A stretch of 64,000 nt of DNA from Dechloromonas sp. TW-R-39-2 (GTDB taxonomy: Bacteria; Pseudomonadota; Gammaproteobacteria; Burkholderiales; Rhodocyclaceae), in assembly GCF_016864195.1 (NCBI RefSeq), contig NZ_CP045202.1, positions 3,194,501 through 3,258,500 of the forward strand, in the 5' to 3' direction. Positions 38,951 to 49,041 of the stretch are shown here, piece after piece. Made by a program: the position numbers and the translations under genes. Below the pieces are notes generated by a model, which was not told where the DNA came from, did no database searches, and saw only the letters and a list, made by a program, of their open reading frames with translations. Numbering within the stretch: the first letter of the stretch is position 1; the number at the start of each line of letters is the position of its first letter.

Positions 38951-40388
38951 ATCCCCGCTTGCGCCGTATGCCTTTGCTGCCGCCACCGGTGCGGCCGGCG
39001 TGCTGTGCTTCGCACCTTTCGGCCTGTTCTGGCTGACCCCGCTTGTCTGGCTCGGGCTGTTCTTCGCATGGCGCCAAGCCGGCACGCCGCGCCAGGCAGC
39101 GCTGACCGGCTTTTGCTTCGGGCTCGGCTTTTTCCTCGGCGGCGTGTCATGGATTTACGTCAGCCTTTCGGTCTTCGGCGGCATGCCGATCTGGCTTGCC
39201 GCACCGGCGACTTTCCTGTTCTGTGCGTTCATGGCGCTCTACCCAGCCCTCGCCGGTTGGGCGTTCAAGCGCTGGCCGGCGCATGATTTCTGGCGTGAAG
39301 CGATTTATTTCGCCAGCCTGATTGCCACGGTCGACTGGCTGCGCAGCTGGGTTTTCACCGGTTTCCCCTGGCTGGCAGTCGGCTACTCGCAGGCCTCGCC
39401 CAGCCCACTCGCCGGCTTCGCACCGCTGATCGGCGTACACGGTCTGAGCCTGCTGGTCGCGCTGTGTGGCGCACTGCTGCTGCGCTGGCGCGTTGGTGCG
39501 CTGGCGCTGACGCTGCTTGCCCTAGGTGGTTTCGGGCTGCACCAGATTGCGTGGACCACGCCTGTTGGTGCGCCAATCAGCGTTGCGCTGATTCAGGGCA
39601 ACATCCCGCAGGAAATGAAATTCCGGCCGGAAGCCTTCTTTCGCACGCTCGAAACCTATCGCGAACTGATCGAAGCCCATCCGGCCCAACTCACCATCCT
39701 GCCGGAAACCGCCATTCCCGCCTTTTTCGACCAGCTGCCACCGACCTACGTCGATTCGCTCAAGGCGACCGCACAGGCCAACCAGGGCGACCTGATCATC
39801 GGCACGCTGAGTGGCGATGGCGAACACTACTGGAACAGCGCAATAAGCCTGGGTTCATCGCCGCTGCAAAGTTACCGCAAGACGCACCTGGTCCCGTTTG
39901 GCGAAACCATTCCGGCCGGATTTTCATGGTTCATGAGCCTAGCCAACATCCCGATGTCGTCCTTCACCCGCGGCCCGGCGGAACAAACGCCATTGGCCAT
40001 TGCCGGCCGCCATGTCGCGGTCAACATCTGCTACGAGGATGTTTTCGGCGAAGAAATCATTCGCGCCCTGCCCGCTGCCGGAATTCTGGCCAACCTGTCG
40101 AATACTGCATGGTTCGGTCGCTCGCTGGCACAGCCGCAGCATCTGCAGATCGCCCAGATGCGCGCCAGCGAAACAGGGCGGCCGATGCTGCGCTCGACCA
40201 ACACCGGGATGACCGCCATCGTCGGCCCCGACGGCGTCGTTCAAGCCGCCCTGGCGCCCTTTACGCAAGGCGTGCTGCATGGCGAAGTGCGTGCCTACGA
40301 AGGCCTGACGCCGTTTGCCAGAATCGGGAACTTCGGTTTTCTGGCCGCTGCGGCAATCCTGACCCTGCTCAGCCGCCGTCGCCGCTGA
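38928..40388 (+). CDS. lnt: Apolipoprotein N-acyltransferase Lnt
   Basis: The inner-membrane enzyme that N-acylates lipoproteins in the last maturation step. The 486-residue product has an N-terminal membrane part of about six segments and a periplasmic nitrilase-like domain with the catalytic triad visible as Glu in ILPETAIPAF, Lys in SYRKTHLVPFGE and Cys in VNICYEDVFGEEI, followed by a last membrane segment. The start is GTG inside corC. Its presence fits the lipoprotein gene nearby, though no direct link is claimed. Confidence 0.96.
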   Translation: MLKTLLARSPLAPYAFAAATGAAGVLCFAPFGLFWLTPLVWLGLFFAWRQAGTPRQAALTGFCFGLGFFLGGVSWIYVSLSVFGGMPIWLAAPATFLFCAFMALYPALAGWAFKRWPAHDFWREAIYFASLIATVDWLRSWVFTGFPWLAVGYSQASPSPLAGFAPLIGVHGLSLLVALCGALLLRWRVGALALTLLALGGFGLHQIAWTTPVGAPISVALIQGNIPQEMKFRPEAFFRTLETYRELIEAHPAQLTILPETAIPAFFDQLPPTYVDSLKATAQANQGDLIIGTLSGDGEHYWNSAISLGSSPLQSYRKTHLVPFGETIPAGFSWFMSLANIPMSSFTRGPAEQTPLAIAGRHVAVNICYEDVFGEEIIRALPAAGILANLSNTAWFGRSLAQPQHLQIAQMRASETGRPMLRSTNTGMTAIVGPDGVVQAALAPFTQGVLHGEVRAYEGLTPFARIGNFGFLAAAAILTLLSRRRR

Positions 40389-40397
40389 GCAGCACGT

Positions 40398-41066
40398 TCA
40401 GGTCGAACGCCAGCGCTGGGCTGCCAATTCAAGGCGCTGACGCTCGGCCAGCACCCGCGTCGCGTAACGCCTGGCCGGATCCTTGGTCGCTCCGCCGAAC
40501 TGTTGCAGCCCGTCTTCCAGGCCGCCATTGCGCCGAATCGACTCTTTCAGCACCCGAGCCCCGACCTGGACATTGGTCAGCGGATCAAAAAACGGCAGAC
40601 TGCCAGCATCGCTCGGCAACTTGTCCTGATGGAAACGCGGCACTACCTGCATCAAGCCCTGCGCGCCGACCACACTTTGCGAGAGCGGATTGAAGCCGGA
40701 CTCAACGCCGATCACCGCGACAATCAACAGGGGATCAAGCTGCAAATCCCGCGCGACCTCTTCGGCCGTGGCGAAAATTGGCTGAAGCGCCTCGGTCGAC
40801 ACGTGATAACGCATTGAAACGTAGGCCAGTGCCGCGCGCATGCGAGGCGTCAGCAGCACGGAGGGAACATCTTCCAAGGCTTCGGGCGGCGCATCGGTTT
40901 CCAGCTCGTCGCCGAGCAGCGCCTCTCTCGGCAGGACCGAACGGATACCGTCGACAAAGGCCGCATGGCCGTTATGCGCCCCAACCAAAGCGACCAGCAG
41001 GGCCAGGCCAAAAACCACAAGAAATTTCTGGAGTACTGCGAACACGGTTGACGTCAAACGTGACAT
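40398..41066 (-). CDS. Lytic transglycosylase (SLT domain)
   Basis: Predicted to cleave peptidoglycan glycan strands in the periplasm. The product (222 residues from ATG 41066) has an N-terminal membrane or signal segment (VFGLALLVALVGAHNGHA) and a C-terminal SLT domain with the catalytic Glu in VIGVESGFNPLSQS, then GAQGLMQVVP and the LQQFGGATKDPARRY tail. A GTG at 41096 would add 10 residues; neither start has a strong ribosome site. It is convergent with lnt. Confidence 0.88.
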   Translation of the reverse strand: MSRLTSTVFAVLQKFLVVFGLALLVALVGAHNGHAAFVDGIRSVLPREALLGDELETDAPPEALEDVPSVLLTPRMRAALAYVSMRYHVSTEALQPIFATAEEVARDLQLDPLLIVAVIGVESGFNPLSQSVVGAQGLMQVVPRFHQDKLPSDAGSLPFFDPLTNVQVGARVLKESIRRNGGLEDGLQQFGGATKDPARRYATRVLAERQRLELAAQRWRST

Positions 41067-41470
41067 CACCGGCGGAAAAAGAGACGTAGCGAACACGCGA
41101 CCTCCTTCACTGTTGCCACTGCGGAAAACAACGCCGTCAGCGAACGGTTACAGGGGGTACGACACCCGCTCGCAGACCTCATGACGAGGATTCAGATGCC
41201 CGAAAACACAGGGGCGAGCCGATGTTGCACCGCAACATAATTTGCAGTCTATTGATTATATTGAATATTGTCAATTCAAAAGACCAAAACGCGGCACCAA
41301 CATGTTGCACGACAACAACAAAACCCAATGAGCATTCGGCTGAATTGCAGTATCCAGGCACCGTCCGGACCTGACACGACAAGGCTTTGCCAGCGGGGCC
41401 GGCGCAGACCTGCCGGAGCGGGGTAAAACCTAGTAAAATCCAAGGCTTTCCGTCTTTCCGAGTGCGTCCG
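41067..41470. other. Intergenic region upstream of glyQ with ATGTTGC palindromes
   Basis: About 400 bases carry no gene I can support. An AT-rich stretch near 41220-41330 holds a perfect hairpin ATGTTGC-acc-GCAACAT (41222-41238) and a related CATGTTGCACGACAACA (41301-41317). Related TTGCNNNGCAA palindromes serve as operators for PhaR-type regulators in some betaproteobacteria, but I cannot link this to glyQ or the transglycosylase. Confidence 0.4.
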
Positions 41471-42415
41471 ATGACGACCAGCAACACATCCCCGAAGAAA
41501 CCCACGTTCCAGGAAATCATCCTGCGCCTGCAACAATACTGGAGCGCCCAGGGCTGCGCCCTGCTCCAGCCGTACGACATGGAAGTCGGCGCCGGCACCA
41601 GCCACACCGCCACCTTCCTCCGGGCGATCGGCCCAGAACCGTGGAAAGCCGCCTACGTGCAACCGTCGCGCCGTCCGAAGGATGGCCGCTACGGCGAGAA
41701 CCCGAACCGCATGCAGCATTACTACCAGTTCCAGGTCGTGCTGAAGCCAGCGCCGGACAACATTCTTGAGCTTTACCTCGGCTCGCTCGAAGCCCTCGGC
41801 TTCGACCTCAAGAAAAACGACGTGCGTTTCGTTGAGGATGACTGGGAAAACCCGACGCTGGGCGCCTGGGGCCTCGGTTGGGAAGTCTGGATGAACGGCA
41901 TGGAAGTGACCCAGTTCACCTACTTCCAGCAGGTCGGCGGCATCGACTGCAAGCCGATCACCGGCGAAATCACCTACGGCATCGAACGTCTGGCCATGTA
42001 CCTGCAGGGCGTCGAGAACGTCTATGACCTGACCTGGACGGAAGGCCTGACCTACGGCGACGTCTATCACCAGAACGAAGTCGAACAATCGACCTACAAC
42101 TTCGAACACTCCGACGTCGACTTCCTGTTCCACGCCTTCGGCGCGCACGAGAAGCAGGCCCAGCACCTGATGGGTGCGCAGCTCGCACTGCCGGCCTACG
42201 AGCAAGTGCTCAAGGCTGCCCACACTTTCAACCTGCTCGACGCGCGCGGTGCCATTTCCGTGACCGAACGCGCCGCCTACATCGGCCGCATCCGCAACCT
42301 GGCCCGCGCCGTGGCGCAAGCCTATCTCGACTCGCGCGCCCGCCTCGGCTTCCCGATGGCCCCGAAGGAATGGGCGGCTGAAGTGCTGGCCCAGATTGAA
42401 AAGAAAGTTGCCTGA
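41471..42415 (+). CDS. glyQ: Glycyl-tRNA synthetase alpha subunit
   Basis: Catalytic class II subunit of the bacterial alpha2-beta2 glycyl-tRNA synthetase. The 314-residue product has the family N-terminus [18 protein letters not shown], motif 2 region [20 protein letters not shown] and [21 protein letters not shown] used the ATG at 41471, matching the family start. It is followed after 2 bases by glyS. Confidence 0.98.
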   Translation: MTTSNTSPKKPTFQEIILRLQQYWSAQGCALLQPYDMEVGAGTSHTATFLRAIGPEPWKAAYVQPSRRPKDGRYGENPNRMQHYYQFQVVLKPAPDNILELYLGSLEALGFDLKKNDVRFVEDDWENPTLGAWGLGWEVWMNGMEVTQFTYFQQVGGIDCKPITGEITYGIERLAMYLQGVENVYDLTWTEGLTYGDVYHQNEVEQSTYNFEHSDVDFLFHAFGAHEKQAQHLMGAQLALPAYEQVLKAAHTFNLLDARGAISVTERAAYIGRIRNLARAVAQAYLDSRARLGFPMAPKEWAAEVLAQIEKKVA

Positions 42416-42417
42416 AC

Positions 42418-44526
42418 ATGACCGTCCAAAATCTGCTCGTTGAACTGTTCGTTGAAGAACTGCCGCCCAAGGCGCTGAAGAAGCTGGGTGAAGTGTTCGC
42501 CCAGACACTGGCCAACTCGTTGAAAACGGCGGGTCTGACTGCGTCGACCGCAGCAGTCACCGCGTTCGCCTCGCCGCGCCGCCTGGCCGCGCACGTCACC
42601 GCTGTGGCCGCTGTCGCTGCCGACAAGCCGGTCGTCCAGAAGCTGATGCCGGTCGCCGTTGGCCTCGACGCCGCCGGCAACGCCACGCCCGCCCTGCTCA
42701 AGAAGCTGGCCGCCCTCGGCGCCGATGAATCCTGCGTGCCCAGCCTGCGCCGCGAAAACGACGGCAAGGCCGACATCCTGTTCTACGACAGCATGGCCAA
42801 GGGGGCCACGCTGGCCGAAGGCCTGCAAAAAGCGCTGGAAGCCGCGCTGGCCGCACTGCCAATTCCCAAAGTGATGACCTACCAGCTGCAGGACGGCTGG
42901 AGCAGCGTCAATTTCGTCCGCCCGGCACACGGCCTCGTTGCGCTGCACGGTAGCGACGTTGTGCCGCTCGCCATCCTCGGCCTGACGTCCGGTCGGGAAA
43001 CGCACGGTCACCGCTTTGAAGCCGCCGTCGATCCGGTCGTCTTCGCCAACGCCGACGAATACGCCGCCAAGCTGGCGACCGACGGTGCCGTGATCGCCTC
43101 CTTCGCCGAACGCCGTGCCGAGATCGTTCGCCAGCTTGAAGCTGCTGCCGCCTCCGCTGGTGGCAAGCCGATTGAGGACGATGCGCTGCTCGACGAAGTC
43201 ACCGCGCTGGTCGAACGTCCGAATGTGCTGATCGGCCAGTTTGAAGAAGAATTCCTCGCCGTGCCGCAGGAATGCCTGATTCTGACCATGAAGGCCAACC
43301 AGAAATACTTCCCGCTGCTCGACGCCGCCGGCAAGCTGACCAACAAGTTCCTCGTCGTCAGCAACATCTCGCCGGAAGACGCTTCCGCCGTCATCGGCGG
43401 CAACGAGCGCGTCGTCCGTCCACGTCTGGCCGATGCCAAGTTCTTCTTCGACCAGGACCGCAAGAAATCGCTGGAAAGCCGCGTCGCCGGCCTCGGCAAG
43501 GTTGTTTATCACAACAAGCTGGGCACCCAGGGCGAGCGCGTTCAGCGCGTCGCCGCCATTGCCCGTGCCATCGGCCAGCAACTCGGCGGCGAAGCATTGG
43601 CGCTGCACGCCGAACAGGCTGCCGTGCTGGCCAAGGCCGACCTCGTCACCGACATGGTCGGCGAATTCCCCGAGCTGCAGGGCATCATGGGCCGCTACTA
43701 CGCGCTGCATGACGGCCTGGCCGTCGAGGTCGCCGACGCCATCGAAGATCACTACAAGCCGCGCTTTGCCGGCGACACCTTGCCGCGCGGTCAGGTTGGC
43801 ACCGTCGTCGCGCTGGCCGACAAGCTGGAAACCCTGGTCGGCATGTTCGGCATCGGCCAGATCCCGACCGGCGACCGCGACCCGTTCGCGCTGCGCCGTC
43901 ATGCGCTGGGCACCATCCGCATGCTGGCTGAGGGCAATTTGGATTTACCGCTGAATTCCCTGTTGACCGTGGCGGGTGGTGCTTTTGCCGCCGTCGAAGG
44001 CTTCAAGAGTGCCGACAGCGAACTGGCCGACTTTATTTACGACCGCCTGGCCGGCAGCCTGCGCGAGCAGGGTTACACGGCGCAGGAAGTCGATGCCGTG
44101 GTCAGCCAGCGGCCACAGCGCCTGGGCGACATTCCGAAGCGCCTGGCCGCCGTACGCACCTTTGCCGCCCTGCCGGAATCCGCCGCACTGGCCGCCGCCA
44201 ACAAACGCGTCAGCAACATCCTGAAGAAGGTCGAAAACACCATCGAAGCCACGGTGGATAACGCCCTGCTCAGGGAGGCTGCCGAAATCGCCCTGCACGA
44301 CGCACTGGTCGACATCGTGCCGCAGGCCGATGCTGCCTTCGATACGGGCGACTACGCCGAATCGCTGCAGGCACTCGCTGCCTTGCGCGCTCCGGTCGAC
44401 AACTTTTTCACCGATGTCATGGTCAACGCTGAAGAGCCTGCCCTGCGCGCCAACCGTCTCGGCCTGCTCGCCAAGCTGCACGCGGCGATGAACAAGGTCG
44501 CCGACATTTCCAAGCTCTCCGCCTAA
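42418..44526 (+). CDS. glyS: Glycyl-tRNA synthetase beta subunit
   Basis: tRNA-binding beta subunit partner of GlyQ. The 702-residue product has the N-terminal LLVELFVEELPPKALK, the HGLVALHGSDVVPL region, the conserved AKADLVTDMVGEFPELQGIMGRYYA segment (AKADLVTDMV visible) and a C-terminal anticodon-binding domain with DPFALRRHALG. Length and order are normal. Confidence 0.98.
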   Translation: MTVQNLLVELFVEELPPKALKKLGEVFAQTLANSLKTAGLTASTAAVTAFASPRRLAAHVTAVAAVAADKPVVQKLMPVAVGLDAAGNATPALLKKLAALGADESCVPSLRRENDGKADILFYDSMAKGATLAEGLQKALEAALAALPIPKVMTYQLQDGWSSVNFVRPAHGLVALHGSDVVPLAILGLTSGRETHGHRFEAAVDPVVFANADEYAAKLATDGAVIASFAERRAEIVRQLEAAAASAGGKPIEDDALLDEVTALVERPNVLIGQFEEEFLAVPQECLILTMKANQKYFPLLDAAGKLTNKFLVVSNISPEDASAVIGGNERVVRPRLADAKFFFDQDRKKSLESRVAGLGKVVYHNKLGTQGERVQRVAAIARAIGQQLGGEALALHAEQAAVLAKADLVTDMVGEFPELQGIMGRYYALHDGLAVEVADAIEDHYKPRFAGDTLPRGQVGTVVALADKLETLVGMFGIGQIPTGDRDPFALRRHALGTIRMLAEGNLDLPLNSLLTVAGGAFAAVEGFKSADSELADFIYDRLAGSLREQGYTAQEVDAVVSQRPQRLGDIPKRLAAVRTFAALPESAALAAANKRVSNILKKVENTIEATVDNALLREAAEIALHDALVDIVPQADAAFDTGDYAESLQALAALRAPVDNFFTDVMVNAEEPALRANRLGLLAKLHAAMNKVADISKLSA

Positions 44527-44541
44527 GCCGGAAAGGCCGCC

Positions 44542-45090
44542 ATGCCCACGAAACTTGTCATCCTCGATCGCGACGGCGTGATCAACTTCGATTCAGCCCA
44601 GTTCATCAAGAGCCCGGCCGAATGGAAACCGATCCCCGGCAGTCTGGAAGCCATTGCCCGCCTCAACCAGGCCGGCTACCGCGTGGTCGTGGCGACCAAT
44701 CAATCCGGCGTCGGACGCAGCCTGTTCGACATGGACACGCTGAACAGCATCCACGAAAAGATGCACAAGGCGCTGTTCACTGTCGGCGGCCGGATCGATG
44801 CCATTTTCTTCTGCCCGCACACCGCCGATTCAGCCTGCGATTGCCGCAAGCCGAAACCCGGCATGTTCAAGCGCATCTCGGAAACCCTCAATGCCGACTT
44901 GAAGGGCGTGCCGGCCATCGGCGATTCGCTGCGCGACCTGCAAGCCTGTGCGGCGCTGGGTTGCCAGCCCATGTTGGTCCATACCGGCAAGGGTGAAAAG
45001 ACCAAGGCCGAAGGCAATCTGCCCGAGGGGACGCTGGAGTTCGCCGATCTGGCAGCCGCCGTCGACCATATCCTGAACGGGAGAAAATGA
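44542..45090 (+). CDS. gmhB: D-glycero-beta-D-manno-heptose 1,7-bisphosphate 7-phosphatase GmhB
   Basis: HAD-family phosphatase in ADP-heptose synthesis for the LPS inner core. The 182-residue product has the HAD motif LDRDGVINFDS, motif II ATNQSGVGR, a zinc-binding Cys/His loop FFCPHTADSACDCRKPKP and GDSLRDLQA. It overlaps plsC by 4 bases, a frequent pairing after glyS. Confidence 0.94.
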   Translation: MPTKLVILDRDGVINFDSAQFIKSPAEWKPIPGSLEAIARLNQAGYRVVVATNQSGVGRSLFDMDTLNSIHEKMHKALFTVGGRIDAIFFCPHTADSACDCRKPKPGMFKRISETLNADLKGVPAIGDSLRDLQACAALGCQPMLVHTGKGEKTKAEGNLPEGTLEFADLAAAVDHILNGRK

Positions 45091-45842
45091 TGAACGCACT
45101 GCGCTCCACCGTTTTCATGGCCTGGGCGATCGTCTGGTCGATCCTGACTGCGCCGCTGGTCGTTATCGGTGCCCTGTTGCTGCGCGGCCTGTGGGGTTAT
45201 CGCCTGGGCAAGCTGTGGCGGCTCGGCATCCAGTTCGGGGTCGAAAACATGCTCGGCATCCGCCCCCGCGTTATCGGCCTGGAAAATATGCCGGACGAAC
45301 CCTGCGTCATCCTGGCCAAGCACCAGTCGGCCTGGGAAACCATGACGCTGCAGGACTATGTGCCGAACGGCGCTTACTGCGTCTTCGTGCTCAAGAAGGA
45401 ATTGCTGCGCGTCCCGCTGATCGGCTGGGGACTGGCGGCCATGAAGATGATTTCGATCGACCGCAACGCCGGCAAGGACGCTCTCGACCAGGTGGTCGTC
45501 CAGGGCCGCGAACGTCTGCAACAGGGCTTTTACGTCATCATTTTTCCCGAAGGCACGCGCGTCGCCCCCGGCCACAAAAAACGCTACAAGGCAGGCGGCG
45601 CCTATCTCGCCACCCGCGTTGGCTGCAAAGTCGTGCCGATTGCCCACGATGCCGGCGAGCTTTGGCCGCGCCAGGCTTTCCTCAAGAAACCGGGCACCGT
45701 CACGGTCAGCATCGGCCCGGCCTTCGACGCAACCGGCCTGAGCGAACTTGAGGTCAACCGGCAAGCCGAAGCCTGGATCGAGGAAGAGATGCACCGCATC
45801 TCGCCGCACCGCTACGCGGATGCCCAGCACAACGCCACCTGA
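45087..45842 (+). CDS. plsC: 1-acyl-sn-glycerol-3-phosphate acyltransferase (PlsC-like)
   Basis: Membrane acyltransferase making phosphatidic acid. The 251-residue product has an N-terminal membrane segment, the acceptor motif KHQSAWET and the FPEGTR motif. The catalytic block reads HX4E rather than the textbook HX4D; this variant occurs in other proteobacterial PlsC-like proteins, so activity is likely. ATG codons at 45087 and 45090 are both usable. Confidence 0.9.
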   Translation: MMNALRSTVFMAWAIVWSILTAPLVVIGALLLRGLWGYRLGKLWRLGIQFGVENMLGIRPRVIGLENMPDEPCVILAKHQSAWETMTLQDYVPNGAYCVFVLKKELLRVPLIGWGLAAMKMISIDRNAGKDALDQVVVQGRERLQQGFYVIIFPEGTRVAPGHKKRYKAGGAYLATRVGCKVVPIAHDAGELWPRQAFLKKPGTVTVSIGPAFDATGLSELEVNRQAEAWIEEEMHRISPHRYADAQHNAT

Positions 45843-46539
45843 AACCAGCCATCGCATTGCCCTCGGTGATGCGCAAATCGCCTATCTGTTGCGACGCAGC
45901 CGCCGGCGAACCATCGGCCTGAGCATCGACCAGCGCGGCCTGCGTATTGCCGCTCCTTTGCGCGCCCGGCTCGGCGACATTGAAAAGTTGATTCAGGAAC
46001 ACGCCAACTGGGTCCTCGACAAACTGACCCAGTGGCGCGAACGCCCGCTCCCCGAAAAACTGGCCATCGCCGATGGCACCCGCATTTCTCTGCTCGGCGA
46101 AACGTGGACCGTGGCATTCAGCGACATTGGCCGGCAGCGCTGGCAATTTGCCGGCCGCACGCTCTATCTCAAGACGGCTGCCACGGTCGACGCCGGAAAA
46201 TTGCTCGAAATGGCCCTGCGCGAAAAAGCGCGCACGGTTTTTGCCGAACGACTTGGCCTTCACGCCGCCCGGCTTGCCGTCGATACGCCACCGCTGCGCC
46301 TGTCATCGGCTCGGACACGCTGGGGTAGTTGCGCCCATCACGGTGGCATCTCGCTCAACTGGCGGCTGATTTTTATGCCGCTGGACATCATCGACTATGT
46401 CGTCTGCCACGAACTGGCCCACCTCAAGGAAATGAACCACAGCCCGCGTTTCTGGTCTGTCGTCGAACAACTTTGTCCGGACTGGCGCAGCCGGCGTCTC
46501 GAACTGCGTCAACTCGGCCGGCAAATCCCCCAATTCTGA
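45820..46539 (+). CDS. YgjP-like (DUF45) zinc metallopeptidase
   Basis: A predicted cytoplasmic metallopeptidase of the SprT/YgjP group. The 239-residue product has the core [18 protein letters not shown] followed by [19 protein letters not shown], with HExxH plus the downstream His. The start ATG at 45820 lies inside plsC (23-base overlap) and gives the family-typical N-terminus. Substrate unknown. Confidence 0.88.
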   Translation: MPSTTPPETSHRIALGDAQIAYLLRRSRRRTIGLSIDQRGLRIAAPLRARLGDIEKLIQEHANWVLDKLTQWRERPLPEKLAIADGTRISLLGETWTVAFSDIGRQRWQFAGRTLYLKTAATVDAGKLLEMALREKARTVFAERLGLHAARLAVDTPPLRLSSARTRWGSCAHHGGISLNWRLIFMPLDIIDYVVCHELAHLKEMNHSPRFWSVVEQLCPDWRSRRLELRQLGRQIPQF

Positions 46540-46556
46540 TCTGCAAGGACATTCAC

Positions 46557-46940
46557 ATGCGCATTCTTCACACCATGATCCGCGTCGGCGATCTCGATCG
46601 CTCCATCGCCTTCTACACCGAAATCCTCGGCATGCAGTTGCTGCGCCGCAGCGATTTCCCCGAAGGCCGCTTCACGCTGGCCTTTGTCGGCTACGGCCCG
46701 GAAGAGCAAGGCGCCGTACTCGAACTGACGCACAACTGGGACACACCAAGCTACGAGCTGGGCAACGGCTACGGCCACATTGCACTGGCCGTGCCCGATG
46801 CGGCGGCAGCCTGCGCCGAAATCAGGAAGCGCGGCGGCAAGGTGGTGCGCGAAGCCGGGCCGATGAAGCACGGCACGACAATCATCGCTTTTGTCGACGA
46901 CCCGGACGGTTACAAGATCGAACTGATCCAGCGCGGCTGA
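46557..46940 (+). CDS. gloA: Lactoylglutathione lyase (glyoxalase I)
   Basis: Metal-dependent enzyme turning the methylglyoxal-glutathione hemithioacetal into S-lactoylglutathione. The 127-residue product has [20 protein letters not shown], the Glu metal ligand in VLELTHNWD, His in [10 protein letters not shown] and Glu in [13 protein letters not shown]. Size and motifs match the bacterial nickel-type GloA. Confidence 0.95.
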   Translation: MRILHTMIRVGDLDRSIAFYTEILGMQLLRRSDFPEGRFTLAFVGYGPEEQGAVLELTHNWDTPSYELGNGYGHIALAVPDAAAACAEIRKRGGKVVREAGPMKHGTTIIAFVDDPDGYKIELIQRG

Positions 46941-46998
46941 CCGAAATCAAGGCCCCCCTCTCCGAGCCTGCGCATACTGCCTGCCCAAGGAGATCAAG

Positions 46999-47607
46999 AT
47001 GGCCTTTCCAGACTATTTTTCACGCATTCCGACAATCACCGTGCGCGACCCGCTGGCCGAAGTGCTGGGGGCCGCAAACGGCGGCTTGATCGAATACAGC
47101 TTCACCGATGCCGTCAAACTCTGCGGTCACGCCTGCCCGACCGTGGCCGGCGCCTGGCTGATCGGAGTTAGTGCCCTGCGCGCCCTTTACGGGGCTGAAA
47201 CACCGGTCCGCGGAGAAATTGACGTTGCCCTGCCTGAAGCCGAAGACAGCGGCGTTGCCGGCGTAACCGCCAGCGTTCTCACGCTGCTGACCGGCGCCGC
47301 CGGAATCGGTGGATTCAAGGGCCTGGCCGGGCAGTTCCGGCGCAACCGGCGCCTGTCGTTTGCTACGCCGACCATCTCGGGCATCCGCCTGAGCCGCCGC
47401 GATACCGGTCAGAGCGTCGAATGCCAGCTCGACCTGAGCCACGTCCCCGGCGATCCTCGCTGCGGCCCCTTGCTCGGCAACATTCTGGCGGGACAGGCTA
47501 GCGAGGCCGAACGCAGTCTGTTCGCCCAATTGTGGCAGCAACGGGTTGAACGTATTTTGCTCGACCAGGCAAAGCACCCCGATCTCGTCAGAGTGAAATC
47601 CGTATAA
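46999..47607 (+). CDS. FmdE-like protein
   Basis: A 202-residue protein whose N-terminal region carries KLCGHACPTVAGAWLIG, the Cys/His pattern of the FmdE (formylmethanofuran dehydrogenase subunit E) domain, which in other members binds a metal. The rest (VTASVLTLLTGAAGIGGFKGLAGQFRRNRRLSF) is conserved-looking but unknown. No formylmethanofuran or other molybdenum genes are adjacent, so the name is structural only. It sits between gloA and a porin, each with its own spacing, probably monocistronic. Confidence 0.75.
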   Translation: MAFPDYFSRIPTITVRDPLAEVLGAANGGLIEYSFTDAVKLCGHACPTVAGAWLIGVSALRALYGAETPVRGEIDVALPEAEDSGVAGVTASVLTLLTGAAGIGGFKGLAGQFRRNRRLSFATPTISGIRLSRRDTGQSVECQLDLSHVPGDPRCGPLLGNILAGQASEAERSLFAQLWQQRVERILLDQAKHPDLVRVKSV

Positions 47608-47727
47608 AGCAGGCGGACGCAATGCAGCAACAGGCGAAAGAATGTCGGTGGCGTTGGATTGTGTAACGCCAGCTTCATCTCCTGCTTTTATAATCGCGCC
47701 CACTTCTCAAAATGCGGCACTCATTCC

Positions 47728-49041
47728 ATGCGTTTCACGCCCACCCTCCTGCTCGCTCTTGTTTTTTCTCCGCTGACCCAGGCCGAAGAAATTGAAGAAC
47801 AATGGCAAGCCAAAGGCCAAGCCACTTACATCTGGCAAAAATCCCCCGGATTCCAAGCCAACTACAGCGGGCCGAACAGTCTTTCCGCAAAGCATGAACG
47901 CGGCTATACCTTCACTTCCGGTGCCTATCTCGGGGCACGGCCGTGGCAGAACGGTGAGGTTTATCTCAACGTCGAGATCGGCCAGGGCGACCCGCTCTCC
48001 GGCCTGACCGGGCTGGGCGGCTTCAGCAATGGCGAAGCAACCCGCGTTTCCGGGACCAAGCCCAAAGCCTATCGGCAGCGACTTTTCCTGCGCCAGACAT
48101 GGGCACTGGACGATGAATCGGAGTTCGTCGAGTCAGCCTTCAACCAGATGGCAGGCAAGGTTGCCAAAAACCGTTTTGTCCTGACAGCCGGCAACTTTTC
48201 TACGCTCGACATTTTCGATGGCAATGCCTACGCCAAAGACCCGCGCACCCAGTTTCTCAACTGGAGCAACATGGCCAGTGCCGCCTATGACTATGCCGCC
48301 GATGCCCGCGGTTTTGGCTGGGGCTTTGCCGGGGAGTGGTACCAGGATGAATGGGTACTGCGCTTTGGCCGGATGACGGGGCCGAAGGAGCCGAACGGGT
48401 CGGTCATGGACTATCGCATCATGCACCACTACGGCGACCAGATCGAAATCGAACACAGCCACACGATCGCCGAGCGGCCGGGGAAAATCCGCCTGCTGGC
48501 CTTCCGCAACCGTGCCCTGCTCGGCACTTACCGTGATGCCAGCAACTGGCTGGACAGCCATCCGGGAGGCGATGCCAAGGCCATCTCCTATGTCCGCAAC
48601 AGCGACCAAACCAAGTACGGCTTCGGGATCAACCTCGAACAATCGCTGAGCGAGAATCTCGGCATGTTCCTGCGTGCCATGCATGCGGATGGAGCGACCG
48701 AAACCTATGCCTTCACCGAGGCCGATGCCTCGTTTGCGACGGGGATCTCGCTCAAGGGTGCCGCCTGGGCCCGCCCGGATGACACCTTCGGCTTGTCCTG
48801 GGCGCGCAACTCACTGTCCAACGACCGCCGCAGCTACCTGACCAAAGGCGGCATCTCGTTCTTCATCGGCGATGGCGGGCTGAATTACCGGCCGGAAAAT
48901 ATCCTTGAAACCTATTACAGCTGGAAAGTCGTTTCCGGCCTGTGGTTGAGCGCCGATTACCAGCGCATCGCCAATCCGGCCTACAACGCCGATCGCGGTC
49001 CGGCCAACATCGGATCGCTGCGCTTCCACGCTGAATTCTGA
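47728..49041 (+). CDS. OprB-type carbohydrate-selective porin
   Basis: Outer-membrane beta-barrel porin predicted for sugar uptake. The 437-residue precursor has a signal peptide (MRFTPTLLLALVFSPLTQA), alternating strand pattern, family-like FVLTAGNFSTLDIFDGNAYAKDPRTQFLNW (VLTAGNFSTLDIFD visible) and the terminal aromatic residue LRFHAEF. It converges on and overlaps the 3' end of the glycosyltransferase by about 60 bases. No sugar transporter or regulator lies next to it. Confidence 0.85.
   Translation: MRFTPTLLLALVFSPLTQAEEIEEQWQAKGQATYIWQKSPGFQANYSGPNSLSAKHERGYTFTSGAYLGARPWQNGEVYLNVEIGQGDPLSGLTGLGGFSNGEATRVSGTKPKAYRQRLFLRQTWALDDESEFVESAFNQMAGKVAKNRFVLTAGNFSTLDIFDGNAYAKDPRTQFLNWSNMASAAYDYAADARGFGWGFAGEWYQDEWVLRFGRMTGPKEPNGSVMDYRIMHHYGDQIEIEHSHTIAERPGKIRLLAFRNRALLGTYRDASNWLDSHPGGDAKAISYVRNSDQTKYGFGINLEQSLSENLGMFLRAMHADGATETYAFTEADASFATGISLKGAAWARPDDTFGLSWARNSLSNDRRSYLTKGGISFFIGDGGLNYRPENILETYYSWKVVSGLWLSADYQRIANPAYNADRGPANIGSLRFHAEF

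Noticed and set aside
41067..41470. Glycine riboswitch upstream of glyQ
   Set aside because: No tandem aptamer-like helices or conserved GGAGAG motifs were seen.
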